64,000 bases of DNA from Betaproteobacteria bacterium HGW-Betaproteobacteria-3 (GCA_002842205.1 PHCI01000011.1:41453-105452), one strand, 5' to 3'; positions 37,288-46,556 are shown, counted from the stretch's first letter. A program made the numbers and translations. The notes: a model not told the origin generated them from the letters alone.

Positions 37288-38932
37288 AAGAATCCGCCCG
37301 GGCCATGGGCCAATACAGCTGGAACACACCATGCAGGGCCGACACGTCGTCGCCCAGCAGTGCGCCCTCGGTCACCTGTGGCAACACATAGGCCAGCAAC
37401 TGCACCTGCCCGTCGCCCGAGCGCCGCACGATGTGGCAGGGGTTGATGTCGGCCGGGTGCATCACGCCCGCGGCCTGCACCAGCTCTTTCAGCGCCTTCA
37501 GGGTGTTCTCATGGAACATGTGCACCCGCTCGGCCTTGTCCGGCACCACCAGGGCCTGCTGGCGCAGCGGGTCTTGCGTGGTCACCCCGGTCGGGCATTG
37601 GCCGGTGTGGCAGTGCTGCGCCTGGATGCAGCCCAGCGCAAACATGAAGCCGCGTGCCGAATTGCACCAGTCGGCTCCCAGCGCCATCAGCCGGGTGATG
37701 TCAAACGCGCTCACCACCTTGCCCGCGCAGCCGATGCGGATGCGCTCGCGCAGGCCCACGCCCTTGAGCGTGTTGTGCACCAGCAGCAAGCCCTCCTGCA
37801 GCGGCACGCCCACGTGGTCGGTAAATTCAAGCGGCGCCGCGCCGGTGCCGCCCTCGGCGCCGTCCACCACGATGAAATCGGGCGTGATGCCCGTGGCCAG
37901 CATGGCCTTGACCATGCCAAACCATTCCCACGGGTGGCCAATGCACAGCTTGAAGCCCGTGGGCTTGCCGCCCGACAGTTCGCGCAGCCGGGCGATGAAC
38001 TGCATCATCTCCAGCGGTGTCGAAAACTCGCTGTGCGCGGCCGGCGAAACGCAATCCACGCCCTCGGGCACACCGCGTGCGGCGGCAATCTCGGCCGTCA
38101 CCTTGGGGCCGGGCAGCACGCCGCCATGCCCGGGCTTGGCGCCCTGGCTGAGCTTGAGCTCGATCATCTTGACTTGCGGCTCGACGGCATTGGCGGCAAA
38201 TTTTTCGGCATTGAAGCTGCCATCGTCATTGCGGCAGCCGAAGTAGCCCGAGCCGATCTCCCAGATCAAATCCCCGCCATGCGTGCGGTGGTGCACCGAG
38301 ATCGACCCCTCACCCGTGTCGTGCGCAAACCCGCCCCGTTGGGCGCCCTGGTTGAGCGCCAGAATGGCGTTGGCCGACAGCGCGCCAAAGCTCATGGCCG
38401 AAATATTGAACACGCTGGCGCTGTAGGGTTGGGTGCAGCCTTGCGCCGGGTCGGTCGCCCGCGGTGTGCCTGTGGGCGTGCCCCCGATCACCACCCGGAA
38501 ATCGTGCGAGGCAATGTGGGTGGGTGCCACCGAATGGTTGATCCACTCATACCCGGGTGCGTTCACGTCCAGTTGCGTGCCAAACGGGCGCTTGTCAGCC
38601 TCGCCCTTGGCGCGCGAATACACCAGCGAGCGCTGCGAGCGCGAGAACGGCGCCGCCTCGTTGTCGCTTTCCACAAAGTACTGGCGCATCTCGGGCCGGA
38701 TGTACTCGAGCATGAAACGCAGGTGGCCGATCACCGGGTAATTGCGCAGCACCGAACGCCTGGTCTGCACCAGGTCGTACACGCCCACGCCGCTCAATCC
38801 CGCAAACACCAGAAAACCGGCCGCTCCCACGCCAAAGCCCACCAGCGTGAACAGGCTGAGCAACAACCCGAGCAAGCACAGCCCCAACACGGTGTAACGC
38901 ACGGGGTAGATGGAATTCAAGTAAGCGATCAT
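37268..38932 (-). CDS. FMN-binding glutamate synthase family protein
   Basis: A 554-residue protein with two N-terminal hydrophobic segments (about 10-50) and a GltB-like FMN/iron-sulfur domain: ISAMSFGALSANAI, GAKPGHGGVLPG, DGAEGGTGAAP, and the cysteine run CHTGQCPTGVTTQDP. There is no amidotransferase domain, so it is not a complete glutamate synthase; it belongs to the stand-alone, membrane-tethered group whose reaction is undetermined. The start at 38932 is chosen because the membrane segments then begin near residue 10. Confidence 0.75.
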   Translation of the reverse strand: MIAYLNSIYPVRYTVLGLCLLGLLLSLFTLVGFGVGAAGFLVFAGLSGVGVYDLVQTRRSVLRNYPVIGHLRFMLEYIRPEMRQYFVESDNEAAPFSRSQRSLVYSRAKGEADKRPFGTQLDVNAPGYEWINHSVAPTHIASHDFRVVIGGTPTGTPRATDPAQGCTQPYSASVFNISAMSFGALSANAILALNQGAQRGGFAHDTGEGSISVHHRTHGGDLIWEIGSGYFGCRNDDGSFNAEKFAANAVEPQVKMIELKLSQGAKPGHGGVLPGPKVTAEIAAARGVPEGVDCVSPAAHSEFSTPLEMMQFIARLRELSGGKPTGFKLCIGHPWEWFGMVKAMLATGITPDFIVVDGAEGGTGAAPLEFTDHVGVPLQEGLLLVHNTLKGVGLRERIRIGCAGKVVSAFDITRLMALGADWCNSARGFMFALGCIQAQHCHTGQCPTGVTTQDPLRQQALVVPDKAERVHMFHENTLKALKELVQAAGVMHPADINPCHIVRRSGDGQVQLLAYVLPQVTEGALLGDDVSALHGVFQLYWPMARADSFTLSMR

Positions 38933-39106
38933 GCAGCGGGTCTCCTGGGCAGGCGCCATCGTAGCAGTGGGCGCGGCGCGGCTGGCGCAGCTGCCGCGCA
39001 CAGCCGCGACGGGCGATGCCCACCGACGCGGAAAATACCCCGGCCACCGCAAACGACGCGCCCATACAACAGGGCGCCGGCGCCGGGCACCCGCAAACTA
39101 TGGAGC

Positions 39107-39163
39107 GAAATATGGCGTTGGCCCCCGTCAAAAATACATAGTTTGCTATCAAAGTTGAATACG
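39107..39163 (-). repeat. family A repeat, copy 6
   Basis: On the plus strand ATGGCGTTGGCCCCCGTCAA, then ATAGTTTGCTATCAAAG. It lies in the 315-base divergent region between the glutamate-synthase-like gene and phcB. The rest of that region shows no gene. Confidence 0.7.
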
Positions 39164-39247
39164 CCGCAGAATGTTCAACGCGCAACCAGCACCATCGCCC
39201 CCTGCAAGACCTTCCGGGTTGTGAAAAGGCAACTCAAAAATGACAGA

Positions 39248-40750
39248 ATGCACGTCCAAGACGTTGTGGCCGACAGGGCAGGAAGTTCGCGCAGCACAAC
39301 CGCCCATTGTTTGTGCAACGACCCCTCTAACCTGTCAAACCCCGTGCAACCACTCCGGCCCATCGATCCCGTCATCACATTCCGTAACAGCCAGGGCGAC
39401 GCCGTGCGCGGCACGCTGACCAACCTGCAGCGCAGGTCATTGGTGATGGAGTTGTACAACCCGTACTCGATCATCCAGATCAGCGAAGTGCTCAACGATC
39501 TGACGGTGCGTTCGGGTGAAAAGAGCATTTACAAGGGTAAGGCGGTGGTGGTGAGCATGCTCAACACGGGGTTGATGGCATTGGTGTCCGTGACGCTGAT
39601 TGATGAGTGGTCCGAGTTCAACGCCATTCGGGGTGATCTGACCCGGGTACAGGCGGAGTCACGGCTTTTCATCGAAGAGTGGAACACGCGCTTCCGGATC
39701 GGCAGGAGCTACCAAGTGGCCATCAGCGAAATGCGTGCGTTTTTGTCCGAAACGTCCCGGTGGGCTGATCAAGCCGACATGTCTGACGCACTGCCACGGG
39801 AAGGTGACGGGCGCATTCGACCAGACGTGTTCTATGAATTGGCCATGCCCATCATGGAAAAAGGCAAGGAATATCTGGTATGGCTGGAGGATGAAGCGGG
39901 GCGTGTGGAACCGGAAGATTCGGTTGCGCACCGCAACTTCGCTCAGACGGCCCTGCACCCGCTATTGTTGCGGGCGCCGTTTGTCTACCGTACGTTTGCA
40001 AAGCCTCTGGGTTACGCGGGCGACTACGAAATGGTCAACCAGATTCTGGCCGACCCTCGACAGGGAAACAGCACCTACTTTCAGGTCGTCAATACGATGT
40101 TCCTGAAGTCGGCAGTTGCGGAAGCGCATCGAAACCGCATCAATATTCTCGTTGACTATCTTTCCGGCGCTGCGGAACTGGCCGAACGGGAGCAGCGCGA
40201 AGTGCGCGTTCTGAATGTCGGTTGTGGACCGGCGGTGGAAATCCAGCGTTTCATCGAACAGGCAGCGCAACCGGAGCGGTTGATTTTCACGCTCGTCGAC
40301 TTTAGCGCAGAAACCCTGAACTACACCCGCAGTCGAATCGAGGAAACCTGTCGACGCACCGGGAAGACGGCACGGGTCGAGTATGTGCAGGAGTCGGTGC
40401 ATGAATTGCTCAAGCGCGCTTCGCGACGCGAAAACGTGACCGACGCCATCACATTCGATTACGTCTATTGCGCCGGATTGTTTGACTACCTTTCGGACAA
40501 GGTGTGCGCGCGGTTGATTCAATATTTTGTTTCGCGCAGCCATATCGGAGGGCGAATACTGGTGACCAATGTGCACGCGAGCAATCCGGAGCGTAATGGG
40601 ATGGAGCACCTTCTGGAGTGGCATCTTATTTATCGCGACGAGGCCCAGCTCCAGAACGTGCTCCCGACGCCGCGCGGAGAGACGAGATTGTTCACTGACG
40701 TTACCGGCGTCAATGTCTTCGCCGAGTTTCAGGTCGTCGGGAATACCTGA
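39248..40750 (+). CDS. phcB: PhcB-like SAM-dependent methyltransferase, 3-hydroxy fatty acid methyl ester synthase
   Basis: A protein of up to 500 residues. The N-terminal half has a PilZ-like beta region (ITFRNSQGDAVRGTLTNLQR) and a helical middle; the C-terminal half is a Rossmann methyltransferase with VLNVGCGPAVEIQRF and TLVDFSAETLNYTRS. In Ralstonia, PhcB methylates a 3-hydroxy fatty acid to make the diffusible quorum signal 3-OH PAME or 3-OH MAME. The next three genes match phcS, phcR and phcQ in order, which is the main evidence. ATG 39248 is used; a GTG at 39344 would give 468 residues, closer to known PhcB lengths. Confidence 0.8.
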   Translation: MHVQDVVADRAGSSRSTTAHCLCNDPSNLSNPVQPLRPIDPVITFRNSQGDAVRGTLTNLQRRSLVMELYNPYSIIQISEVLNDLTVRSGEKSIYKGKAVVVSMLNTGLMALVSVTLIDEWSEFNAIRGDLTRVQAESRLFIEEWNTRFRIGRSYQVAISEMRAFLSETSRWADQADMSDALPREGDGRIRPDVFYELAMPIMEKGKEYLVWLEDEAGRVEPEDSVAHRNFAQTALHPLLLRAPFVYRTFAKPLGYAGDYEMVNQILADPRQGNSTYFQVVNTMFLKSAVAEAHRNRINILVDYLSGAAELAEREQREVRVLNVGCGPAVEIQRFIEQAAQPERLIFTLVDFSAETLNYTRSRIEETCRRTGKTARVEYVQESVHELLKRASRRENVTDAITFDYVYCAGLFDYLSDKVCARLIQYFVSRSHIGGRILVTNVHASNPERNGMEHLLEWHLIYRDEAQLQNVLPTPRGETRLFTDVTGVNVFAEFQVVGNT

Positions 40751-40768
40751 GCGCGTGGAGATAGCGCC

Positions 40769-42106
40769 TTGAACCGATTGTCGAAATCCACGCCTTACCA
40801 GCAGGAACTCAGCGAGTTCCGGCTTGCCTACAGCAAGGCGGGCAGCATTACGTCAATGGTTCTGGTGCTGATGGGCGTCGGCCTTGACTACGCCGTATAT
40901 CCTGAGCACCTGAGCAGTTTTCTGGGGGTTCGCCTCGGGGTGATGGCGGTGACGGGTGGCATTCTCGCCATTCTGTTCACGGCGCTTGGAAAACGCTGGG
41001 TGCGTCCGCTTACGCTGGTGTGGCTTGGTTTACCGCAAGTCATGATCGCGTGGATGATCTGGGCCACGGAAGGGGTCGGGTCCATCTATTTTGTCGGCTT
41101 GCATTTGGCGCTTTATGCAGTTGGCATCATCTTGCCCATCAGTTTTATTGAGGGCATTGGCTTCGGATTGATGACCTACGTTGTTTACGTCATTGCTTGT
41201 GTCCTGCATCCGGATGGTTTGTCTAATTTTCCGAAGTTCGTGGGAAATTCTCTTTTCATTCTGTTTTCTGCAGCTGCGAGCGCGGTTTGCACGTATTTCA
41301 ACGAACGCGCGCGCCTCAAACTCTTTGATCTCCAACGTGAAGTCTCCGAAAAAAACACCGACCTGCGCAGAGTCAACCAGGCCCTGGCCGAGATCAAGGG
41401 GCACATGGTCCAGCAGGAGAAGATGGCGGCACTGGGCACTTTGTCGGCGGGGCTGCTGCACGAGGTCAACAACCCCGTCAACTACAGCCTGATGGCGCTC
41501 AACATGGCCATGATCGACCCGGCGGTCGAAGCCAGCCCCGAGCTCAAGGAAAGCCTGGTCGATTCGCGCGAGGGCATGAAGCGGGTGCAGAGCATCGTCT
41601 CCGACCTCAAGACCTTTGCCTACCAGAAGCCCGGCGAGGACAGCGAGCGCATCTTCCTGTTCGAGAAAGCCATCCAGTCGGCGCTGCGCCTCACAGGCTT
41701 CGACCTCAAGGGCATTGACGTGCAGCAGGAGCTGCCGCTGGACACCCATGTGCACGGCGACGAGCCCGGGCTGATTGGCGTGCTGATCAACCTGCTGAGC
41801 AACGCCGCACTGGCACTGCAGAAATCGGGCCGCAGCAACCCGGCGATTGTGATCCGGGTGTGGCCCGAAGGCGACCGGCTGTATGTGACGGTGCGCGACA
41901 ACGGCACCGGCATCAAACCCGAAAACCTGACGCGCGTGTTCGAGCCGTTTTTCACCACCCGCGATGTCGGCCAGGGCCTGGGCCTGGGCCTGAGCGTGAG
42001 CTACGCCATCACCCAACGCCACGGGGGCGCCCTCAGCGTGACCAGCGAACACGGTGAATGGACCGAGTTTGCCTTCAACCTCGCCCTGGCCAATCCGCAT
42101 GGCTGA
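40769..42106 (+). CDS. phcS: PhcS-like membrane sensor histidine kinase
   Basis: A 445-residue kinase with about six N-terminal membrane helices (28-175), a short coiled linker, the H-box GLLHEVNNPVNYS (H231) and an ATPase domain with NLLSNAALAL, DNGTGI and GQGLGLGLSV. In the phc system PhcS senses 3-hydroxy fatty acid methyl esters. The start is a TTG at 40769, preceded by GGAGATAG; no nearby ATG gives the full first helix. It follows phcB by 18 bases and overlaps phcR by eight. Confidence 0.8.
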   Translation: MNRLSKSTPYQQELSEFRLAYSKAGSITSMVLVLMGVGLDYAVYPEHLSSFLGVRLGVMAVTGGILAILFTALGKRWVRPLTLVWLGLPQVMIAWMIWATEGVGSIYFVGLHLALYAVGIILPISFIEGIGFGLMTYVVYVIACVLHPDGLSNFPKFVGNSLFILFSAAASAVCTYFNERARLKLFDLQREVSEKNTDLRRVNQALAEIKGHMVQQEKMAALGTLSAGLLHEVNNPVNYSLMALNMAMIDPAVEASPELKESLVDSREGMKRVQSIVSDLKTFAYQKPGEDSERIFLFEKAIQSALRLTGFDLKGIDVQQELPLDTHVHGDEPGLIGVLINLLSNAALALQKSGRSNPAIVIRVWPEGDRLYVTVRDNGTGIKPENLTRVFEPFFTTRDVGQGLGLGLSVSYAITQRHGGALSVTSEHGEWTEFAFNLALANPHG

Positions 42107-43313
42107 GGCCGCCCCGCGCATGAACGCCACGACCGTCAACCCGCTGGCCTCGACCGTTTTGTTCGTGGACGACGAGCCGTTGTCGTGCAAGTGGTTTGCG
42201 CGCACCTTCGAGGACGAGTTTGCCGTGCTCACCGCCAGCGGTGTGGACGAAGCGCTGGGGATTCTGGCCCTGCAGGGCGACGACCTGGCCGTGGTGGTGA
42301 CCGACTACCGCATGCCGCTGCGCGACGGGCTGGACCTGCTGCGCCACCTCCAGCGGTCGCACCGGCACCTGGTGCGCCTGATGGCCACGGCCTATGCCGA
42401 AAAAGACGTGGCCATTGCCGCCATCAACGAAGGCCAGGTGTTTCGCGTGCTCGAAAAGCCGCTGGACGGCCCGCAGACCCGGCTGGCACTGCGCGAGGCG
42501 CTGCAGCTGTACCGGCGTCAGGCGCAGGAGCGCGCGCTCCATGAGAACCGGGTCCAGGCCATGCGCGAAACGCTGGGCTTTCTGGCGCACGAGCTCAACA
42601 CGCCGCTGGCCACGGTGCGTGGCAACATGCAGGCGCTGCGCGAGCGGCACGAGGTGCAGCAGGCGCCCGCGCCGGGCGTGGACGGGCGGGTGGCCTTTGC
42701 CGAGCGCCGCGCCGGTGAAATCCTGGCGGCGATCGAGGCGGCCGAACGCAGCGCGCTGTATTGCCAGTCGCTGGTGTCCACGTTTGTGCAGTCCGCGCGC
42801 GATGCCTACCCGGGCGCGGTGACCGAAACCATCACGGCGGCCAGCCTGGTGCAGGCGCTGCTCGACGAATTCCCGTTCGAGCGCGATGAACGCGACTGGG
42901 TCCACCGCGACACCACGGCCGACTTTGCCCTGCCCGGCCGGCGCGACCTGCTCTACCTGGTGCTGTGCACCCTGACCAAGAACGCGCTGCAGGCGCTGCG
43001 CGGCACCCCGCACCCCCGCCTGAACATTGAGCTGGGGCGCGACACGCTGGGCGACGGGGCGCTCAAGCCGTGGCTGCGCTTTGCCGATAATGGATCAGGC
43101 ATCCCGTCCGACGTGCTGGACCGGTTGCTCAAGGCGCCGGTCACCACCCGGGCCCACGCGGGGGGCAACGGCATGGGACTGATCTTTTGCCGGCGCGTGC
43201 TGCAGTCCATTGGCGGCGCCATCGCCATCGAGTCCGAAGCCGGTCGCGGCACCACCGTGACCCTGAATTTCCAGCCCTTTCATGAAACGAATTTGCGCGA
43301 GGCCCCCGTATGA
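42099..43313 (+). CDS. phcR: PhcR-like response regulator with histidine-kinase output domain
   Basis: A 404-residue hybrid: receiver domain (18-135; D24/D25 pocket, phospho-acceptor D69 in VVTDYRMP) fused to a kinase-like domain with H-box FLAHELNTPLATV (H164) and an ATPase region with NALQAL, DNGSGIP and GNGMGLIFCRR. Ralstonia PhcR has this unusual receiver-then-kinase arrangement. Coupled to phcS by overlap, and to the next gene by ATGA. Confidence 0.8.
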   Translation: MAEAAPRMNATTVNPLASTVLFVDDEPLSCKWFARTFEDEFAVLTASGVDEALGILALQGDDLAVVVTDYRMPLRDGLDLLRHLQRSHRHLVRLMATAYAEKDVAIAAINEGQVFRVLEKPLDGPQTRLALREALQLYRRQAQERALHENRVQAMRETLGFLAHELNTPLATVRGNMQALRERHEVQQAPAPGVDGRVAFAERRAGEILAAIEAAERSALYCQSLVSTFVQSARDAYPGAVTETITAASLVQALLDEFPFERDERDWVHRDTTADFALPGRRDLLYLVLCTLTKNALQALRGTPHPRLNIELGRDTLGDGALKPWLRFADNGSGIPSDVLDRLLKAPVTTRAHAGGNGMGLIFCRRVLQSIGGAIAIESEAGRGTTVTLNFQPFHETNLREAPV

Positions 43314-44284
43314 GACCCGAAAAAATCCTGTATGTCGATGACGAGGCGATGGCGCTCAAGTACTTTGAGCGCCTGGTGACGCCGATGGCGCCCGTGCTGA
43401 CCGCGCTGTCGGTGGAAGAGGGCAAGGAGATCCTGCGCACCCGCGGCAACGAGATTGCGGTGCTGGTGTCCGACCAGCGCATGCCTGGCGCCCACGGCAA
43501 CGAGCTGCTGCGCTACGCCCGCGACAACCATCCGGCCATGGTGCGCATGCTGACCACCGCGTATTCCGAGCTGGGCGAGGCCATCGAGGCCATCAACTCC
43601 GGCGAGATTTACCGCTACATCACCAAACCCTGGGACCTGGAGAGCCTGCGCGCCGACCTCAAGAACGCCCTGGAGCTGGCCAACCTGCGCAGCGAGCGCG
43701 ATGGTCTGTTGCGCGAAAAAATGCTCGTGCAGCAACAGCAATTGCTGGCCAGCCGCGTGACCGAGCTGGCCATTGCCAGCGCCGGCTTTGTGCAGGCCGA
43801 CTACAGCCGTGTGCTCCATACCTATTTGCAGTCCGTGCTGGCCACGGGCTGCGCCGCCCCCGCCATTGACTGGAGCCAGCTCGACCACGCCGACCTGATG
43901 CAGGCCGAGGCTCAGCGCGCCATTGCCGTGGGCCAGCTGCTGGCCAGCAACCGCGACCGTTTTGGCGCACCGGGATCGTTTGCCGAGGCCCTGACGGTGC
44001 TGGCCAAAGCCCTGCCCGGCCAGACCCGGCGTGAGGGCGACACGCTGCTGATCACCGACCGTGCCGCGGTCAACGGCTTGCTGCAAGGCGCCACCGCCAC
44101 CGCCGTCACCGCCGACCAGGCGGCCTGGCTGGCCTGGCTTTACTGGCTGGGCACGCCGGTGAAGCTGCGCGCGGTGGAGGGGGGCCATGAGGTGCGCGAA
44201 ACCGAGCACAGCACCACGCCGCTGGCGGCCGACTGGCTGGCCGACTGCATCGAGCAGCTTGGGCGCGAGGCCATCGCGCCGTAG
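43310..44284 (+). CDS. phcQ: PhcQ-like response regulator
   Basis: A 324-residue protein with an N-terminal receiver domain (1-125; D10/D11, phospho-acceptor D55 in LVSDQRMPG, and TKPWDL after the conserved Lys) and a helical C-terminal part without a recognisable DNA-binding or catalytic motif. It completes the phcB-S-R-Q order. In Ralstonia PhcQ helps control PhcA activity. The gene it would act on, a phcA-like LysR gene, is not in this window. Confidence 0.75.
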   Translation: MRPEKILYVDDEAMALKYFERLVTPMAPVLTALSVEEGKEILRTRGNEIAVLVSDQRMPGAHGNELLRYARDNHPAMVRMLTTAYSELGEAIEAINSGEIYRYITKPWDLESLRADLKNALELANLRSERDGLLREKMLVQQQQLLASRVTELAIASAGFVQADYSRVLHTYLQSVLATGCAAPAIDWSQLDHADLMQAEAQRAIAVGQLLASNRDRFGAPGSFAEALTVLAKALPGQTRREGDTLLITDRAAVNGLLQGATATAVTADQAAWLAWLYWLGTPVKLRAVEGGHEVRETEHSTTPLAADWLADCIEQLGREAIAP

Positions 44285-44286
44285 AT

Positions 44287-44320
44287 CCGCCTTGTTCTAC
44301 GCTTGAATGCAAAACCGCAT
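44287..44320 (+). repeat. 34-bp dispersed repeat (family C), copy 2
   Basis: Starts two bases after the phcQ stop; begins CCGCCTTGTTCTACGCTTGA and ends GCAAAACCGCAT. Differs from the copy at 31763 by one base. Its end forms the left arm of CCGCA-TCAG-TGCGG, which covers the pncC stop codon. Confidence 0.6.
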
Positions 44321-44793
44321 CAGTGCGGTAGCCATTCGGCCAGCCGCGCCAGCGCATGGTCCACCGTGGCGGCCCGCACGGTGGCGCGGTCGCCGTCAAA
44401 GCGCCGGGTTTCGCTGAGCACTTTGCCCGGCAGTACAAAGCCAAACCACACCGTGCCGACGGGTTTTTCGGCGCTGCCGCCCGTGGGGCCGGCCACGCCG
44501 GTCACGGCCACGGCCACTTGCGCGTGGGAGTGGGCGATGGCGCCGGCGGCCATCGCGCGGGCCACCGGCTCGCTGACCGCGCCGTGCTGCGCGATCAGCG
44601 CGGCATCGACGCCCAGCAGCTCGGTTTTGGCGGCGTTGGAATAGGTGACAAAGCCGCGCTCAAACCAGTGGCTGGAGCCCGCCAGATCGGTGCAGGCCGC
44701 GGCGATCAACCCACCGGTGCAGCTTTCGGCGGTGGCCAGCATCCAGCCTTTTTTTTGAAGAAAATCAGCCACCAGCCCCCGTGAATTGGTCAT
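44320..44793 (-). CDS. pncC: nicotinamide-nucleotide amidohydrolase PncC (CinA C-terminal family)
   Basis: A 157-residue stand-alone CinA C-terminal domain with ATAESCTGGLIAA, TYSNAAK, GAVSEPVARAMA and AVTGVAGPTGGS. PncC recycles NMN to nicotinate mononucleotide. The ATG and first roughly 15 codons (MTNSRGLVADFLQ) lie inside a family A repeat, so the native start has been replaced by repeat sequence. It is downstream of pgpA on the same strand, 24 bases away, as in the thiL-pgpA-pncC order. Confidence 0.85.
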   Translation of the reverse strand: MTNSRGLVADFLQKKGWMLATAESCTGGLIAAACTDLAGSSHWFERGFVTYSNAAKTELLGVDAALIAQHGAVSEPVARAMAAGAIAHSHAQVAVAVTGVAGPTGGSAEKPVGTVWFGFVLPGKVLSETRRFDGDRATVRAATVDHALARLAEWLPH

Positions 44794-44814
44794 AGTTTGC
44801 TATCTAAATAGTAA
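44756..44814 (-). repeat. family A repeat, copy 7, supplying the pncC start
   Basis: On the minus strand AGATAGCAAACTATGACCAA, then TTCACGGGGGCTGGTGGCTG. The ATG within AAACTATG is the pncC start codon. Here pncC uses a different frame from that read in copies 2, 5, 8 and 10. Confidence 0.75.
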
Positions 44815-44817
44815 CGT

Positions 44818-45420
44818 TCAACGGTGCCACGCCACCCACAGCGCCATCACGAAGAGGGTGCAGAACGCGGCCACCAGGTCGTCCAGCAGGATGCCAAAGC
44901 CGCCCCTGGCGCCAAAGCCGTGAAAGCGCCGGTCGGCCCAGGCCACCGGGCCGGGTTTGACGGCGTCAAAAAACCGGAACAGCACGAAGGCGACCAACTG
45001 CCCCCAGAGGCCGGTCGGCATGACCAGCCACAGCACCAGCCAGAACGCCACCACCTCGTCCCACACGATGGCGCCGGGGTCGGACACCCGCATGTGCCGC
45101 GCCGTCACGGTGCAGGCCGCCCAGCCCAGCGCCAGTGCGCCGCCGATCACCCAGCCGATCTGCGCCGGACTGAGCCAGGCCTGCAGCACCAGATAGGACG
45201 CCCAGCCCCACAACGTGCCCACTGTGCCGGGCGCCACCGGGCTCAGTCCCGCGCCGAAGCCCAGCGCGATCAGGTGCGCCGGGTGCGACAGCATGAAGCG
45301 GGCGCCCGGGCGCCGCACCGCAGGGCGCACCGAAGGGTTGACCGGCGGGTTCAGGGGATGGGACGGCCGGTGGACGGGCTCGGCTGCCGCAGCGTCGGCA
45401 GAAAAAACAGGCTCGGTCAT
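44818..45420 (-). CDS. pgpA: phosphatidylglycerophosphatase A
   Basis: A 200-residue membrane phosphatase of phosphatidylglycerol synthesis. Membrane segments and the PgpA landmarks LGFGAGLSPVAPGTVGTL, DPGAIVWDEVVAFWL and GFGILLDDLVAA are present. The first 42 residues are Pro-rich and atypical; translation may begin at M43 (MLSHPAHL). It precedes pncC and lies seven bases after a LysR gene on the same strand; the usual upstream neighbour thiL is separated from it by that gene. Confidence 0.88.
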   Translation of the reverse strand: MTEPVFSADAAAAEPVHRPSHPLNPPVNPSVRPAVRRPGARFMLSHPAHLIALGFGAGLSPVAPGTVGTLWGWASYLVLQAWLSPAQIGWVIGGALALGWAACTVTARHMRVSDPGAIVWDEVVAFWLVLWLVMPTGLWGQLVAFVLFRFFDAVKPGPVAWADRRFHGFGARGGFGILLDDLVAAFCTLFVMALWVAWHR

Positions 45421-45427
45421 GGGCGGA

Positions 45428-46441
45428 TTATGGTGGAGCGCCCGCCGCGGTGGGCGTCGGCACGGGCATCAACCCCGCCAGGTGCTCGGCCCAGTAATCG
45501 ATGCAGGCCCGGATCTTGGGCAGGCGGTGGCGTTCTTGCAGCATCACTGCGTGCACCGGCACCCGCGCGCCCGGCAGCTGCCCGGCCAGCACCGGCACCA
45601 GTTCGCCGCGCTGCACCAGCGGCTGGGCCAGCAAATCCATGAGGCGCGCAATGCCCACGCCCTGCAGCGCCAGCATCAGCGTCACGGCCGAATTGTCGGT
45701 GCGGGTGTGGCCGCTCACCAGCAGCTCGCGTGTCTTGCCCGCAACCGCCATCGCGCTGCCACTTGTGGCGGGGCGGGCCCGGCCTGCTGCGCCCGTTGCG
45801 GCCACAGCAGGCGCGCCGTCGGCCGCAGGCAGCGGCCAGCGGTTGAGCACCGGGTAGGTGCTGTTGCCCAGCAGCCGGTGCTGCAGCAGGTCGTCGGGGT
45901 GGGTGGGCGTGCCGTGCCGCGCCAGGTAGGCCGGGGCGGCGTAGAGCTGGCGGCTGTATTCGCCAATCTGGCGCGCGACCACGGTTTCGCTGTGCGGGCC
46001 GCCGGTGCGGATGGCGATGTCGATGCCGTCGCGCGCCATGTCGGCCATGCGGTCGTCGGCGCTGATGTCCACATGCAGTTGCGGGTAGCGGTCGTACAGG
46101 GCGTTCAGGCTGGGCGCGATGACGATCTGCGCCAGCACCGGGCTCACGCTCACGCGCACCCAGCCGCTGGGCCCGCTGAGCTTGCCGTGCAGCTCGGCGG
46201 CCAGTTCGTCGGTGGTGCCCAGCAGCTGTCGGCCATAGGCCAGAAAGGTGTCGCCCTCGTCGGTGAGCGACAGGCCGTGCGTGCTGCGGTGCAGCAGCCG
46301 CACACCGCAGGCGGCCTCCAGCCGCGCCAGCGCCCGCGTGACCTGGCTGACCGGCACATCGCGCTCCCGCGCGGCCGCCGACAGGGTGCCCAGTTCGGCA
46401 ATGCGGGCGAACAGGGCCACGTCGTCCAGTTGAAGTTGCAT
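45428..46441 (-). CDS. LysR-type transcriptional regulator
   Basis: A 337-residue LysR regulator (winged helix DDVALFARIAELGTLSAAAR, then VTRALARLEAACGVRLLHRS). The effector domain carries an Ala/Gly-rich insert near 205-235. It interrupts the common thiL-pgpA pairing and may be co-transcribed with pgpA. The divergent gap to the small plus-strand gene at 46557 is AT-rich. Targets unknown. Confidence 0.75.
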   Translation of the reverse strand: MQLQLDDVALFARIAELGTLSAAARERDVPVSQVTRALARLEAACGVRLLHRSTHGLSLTDEGDTFLAYGRQLLGTTDELAAELHGKLSGPSGWVRVSVSPVLAQIVIAPSLNALYDRYPQLHVDISADDRMADMARDGIDIAIRTGGPHSETVVARQIGEYSRQLYAAPAYLARHGTPTHPDDLLQHRLLGNSTYPVLNRWPLPAADGAPAVAATGAAGRARPATSGSAMAVAGKTRELLVSGHTRTDNSAVTLMLALQGVGIARLMDLLAQPLVQRGELVPVLAGQLPGARVPVHAVMLQERHRLPKIRACIDYWAEHLAGLMPVPTPTAAGAPP

Positions 46442-46556
46442 GCGGAATTTTGACTTTGTTTTGCAAAAAATGCAAAACCAATGTGGATATTTAGCCGTTT
46501 CCGGTGGTTGGACAAATCAATACATTCAACACACCGATGTTTTTCAGGAGTGTTTC

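Noticed and set aside
31763..44320. att sites of an integrated element between the two 34-bp repeats
   Set aside because: The 12.5 kb between them contains core genes (lptAB, rpoN, phc operon) and no integrase or phage genes.
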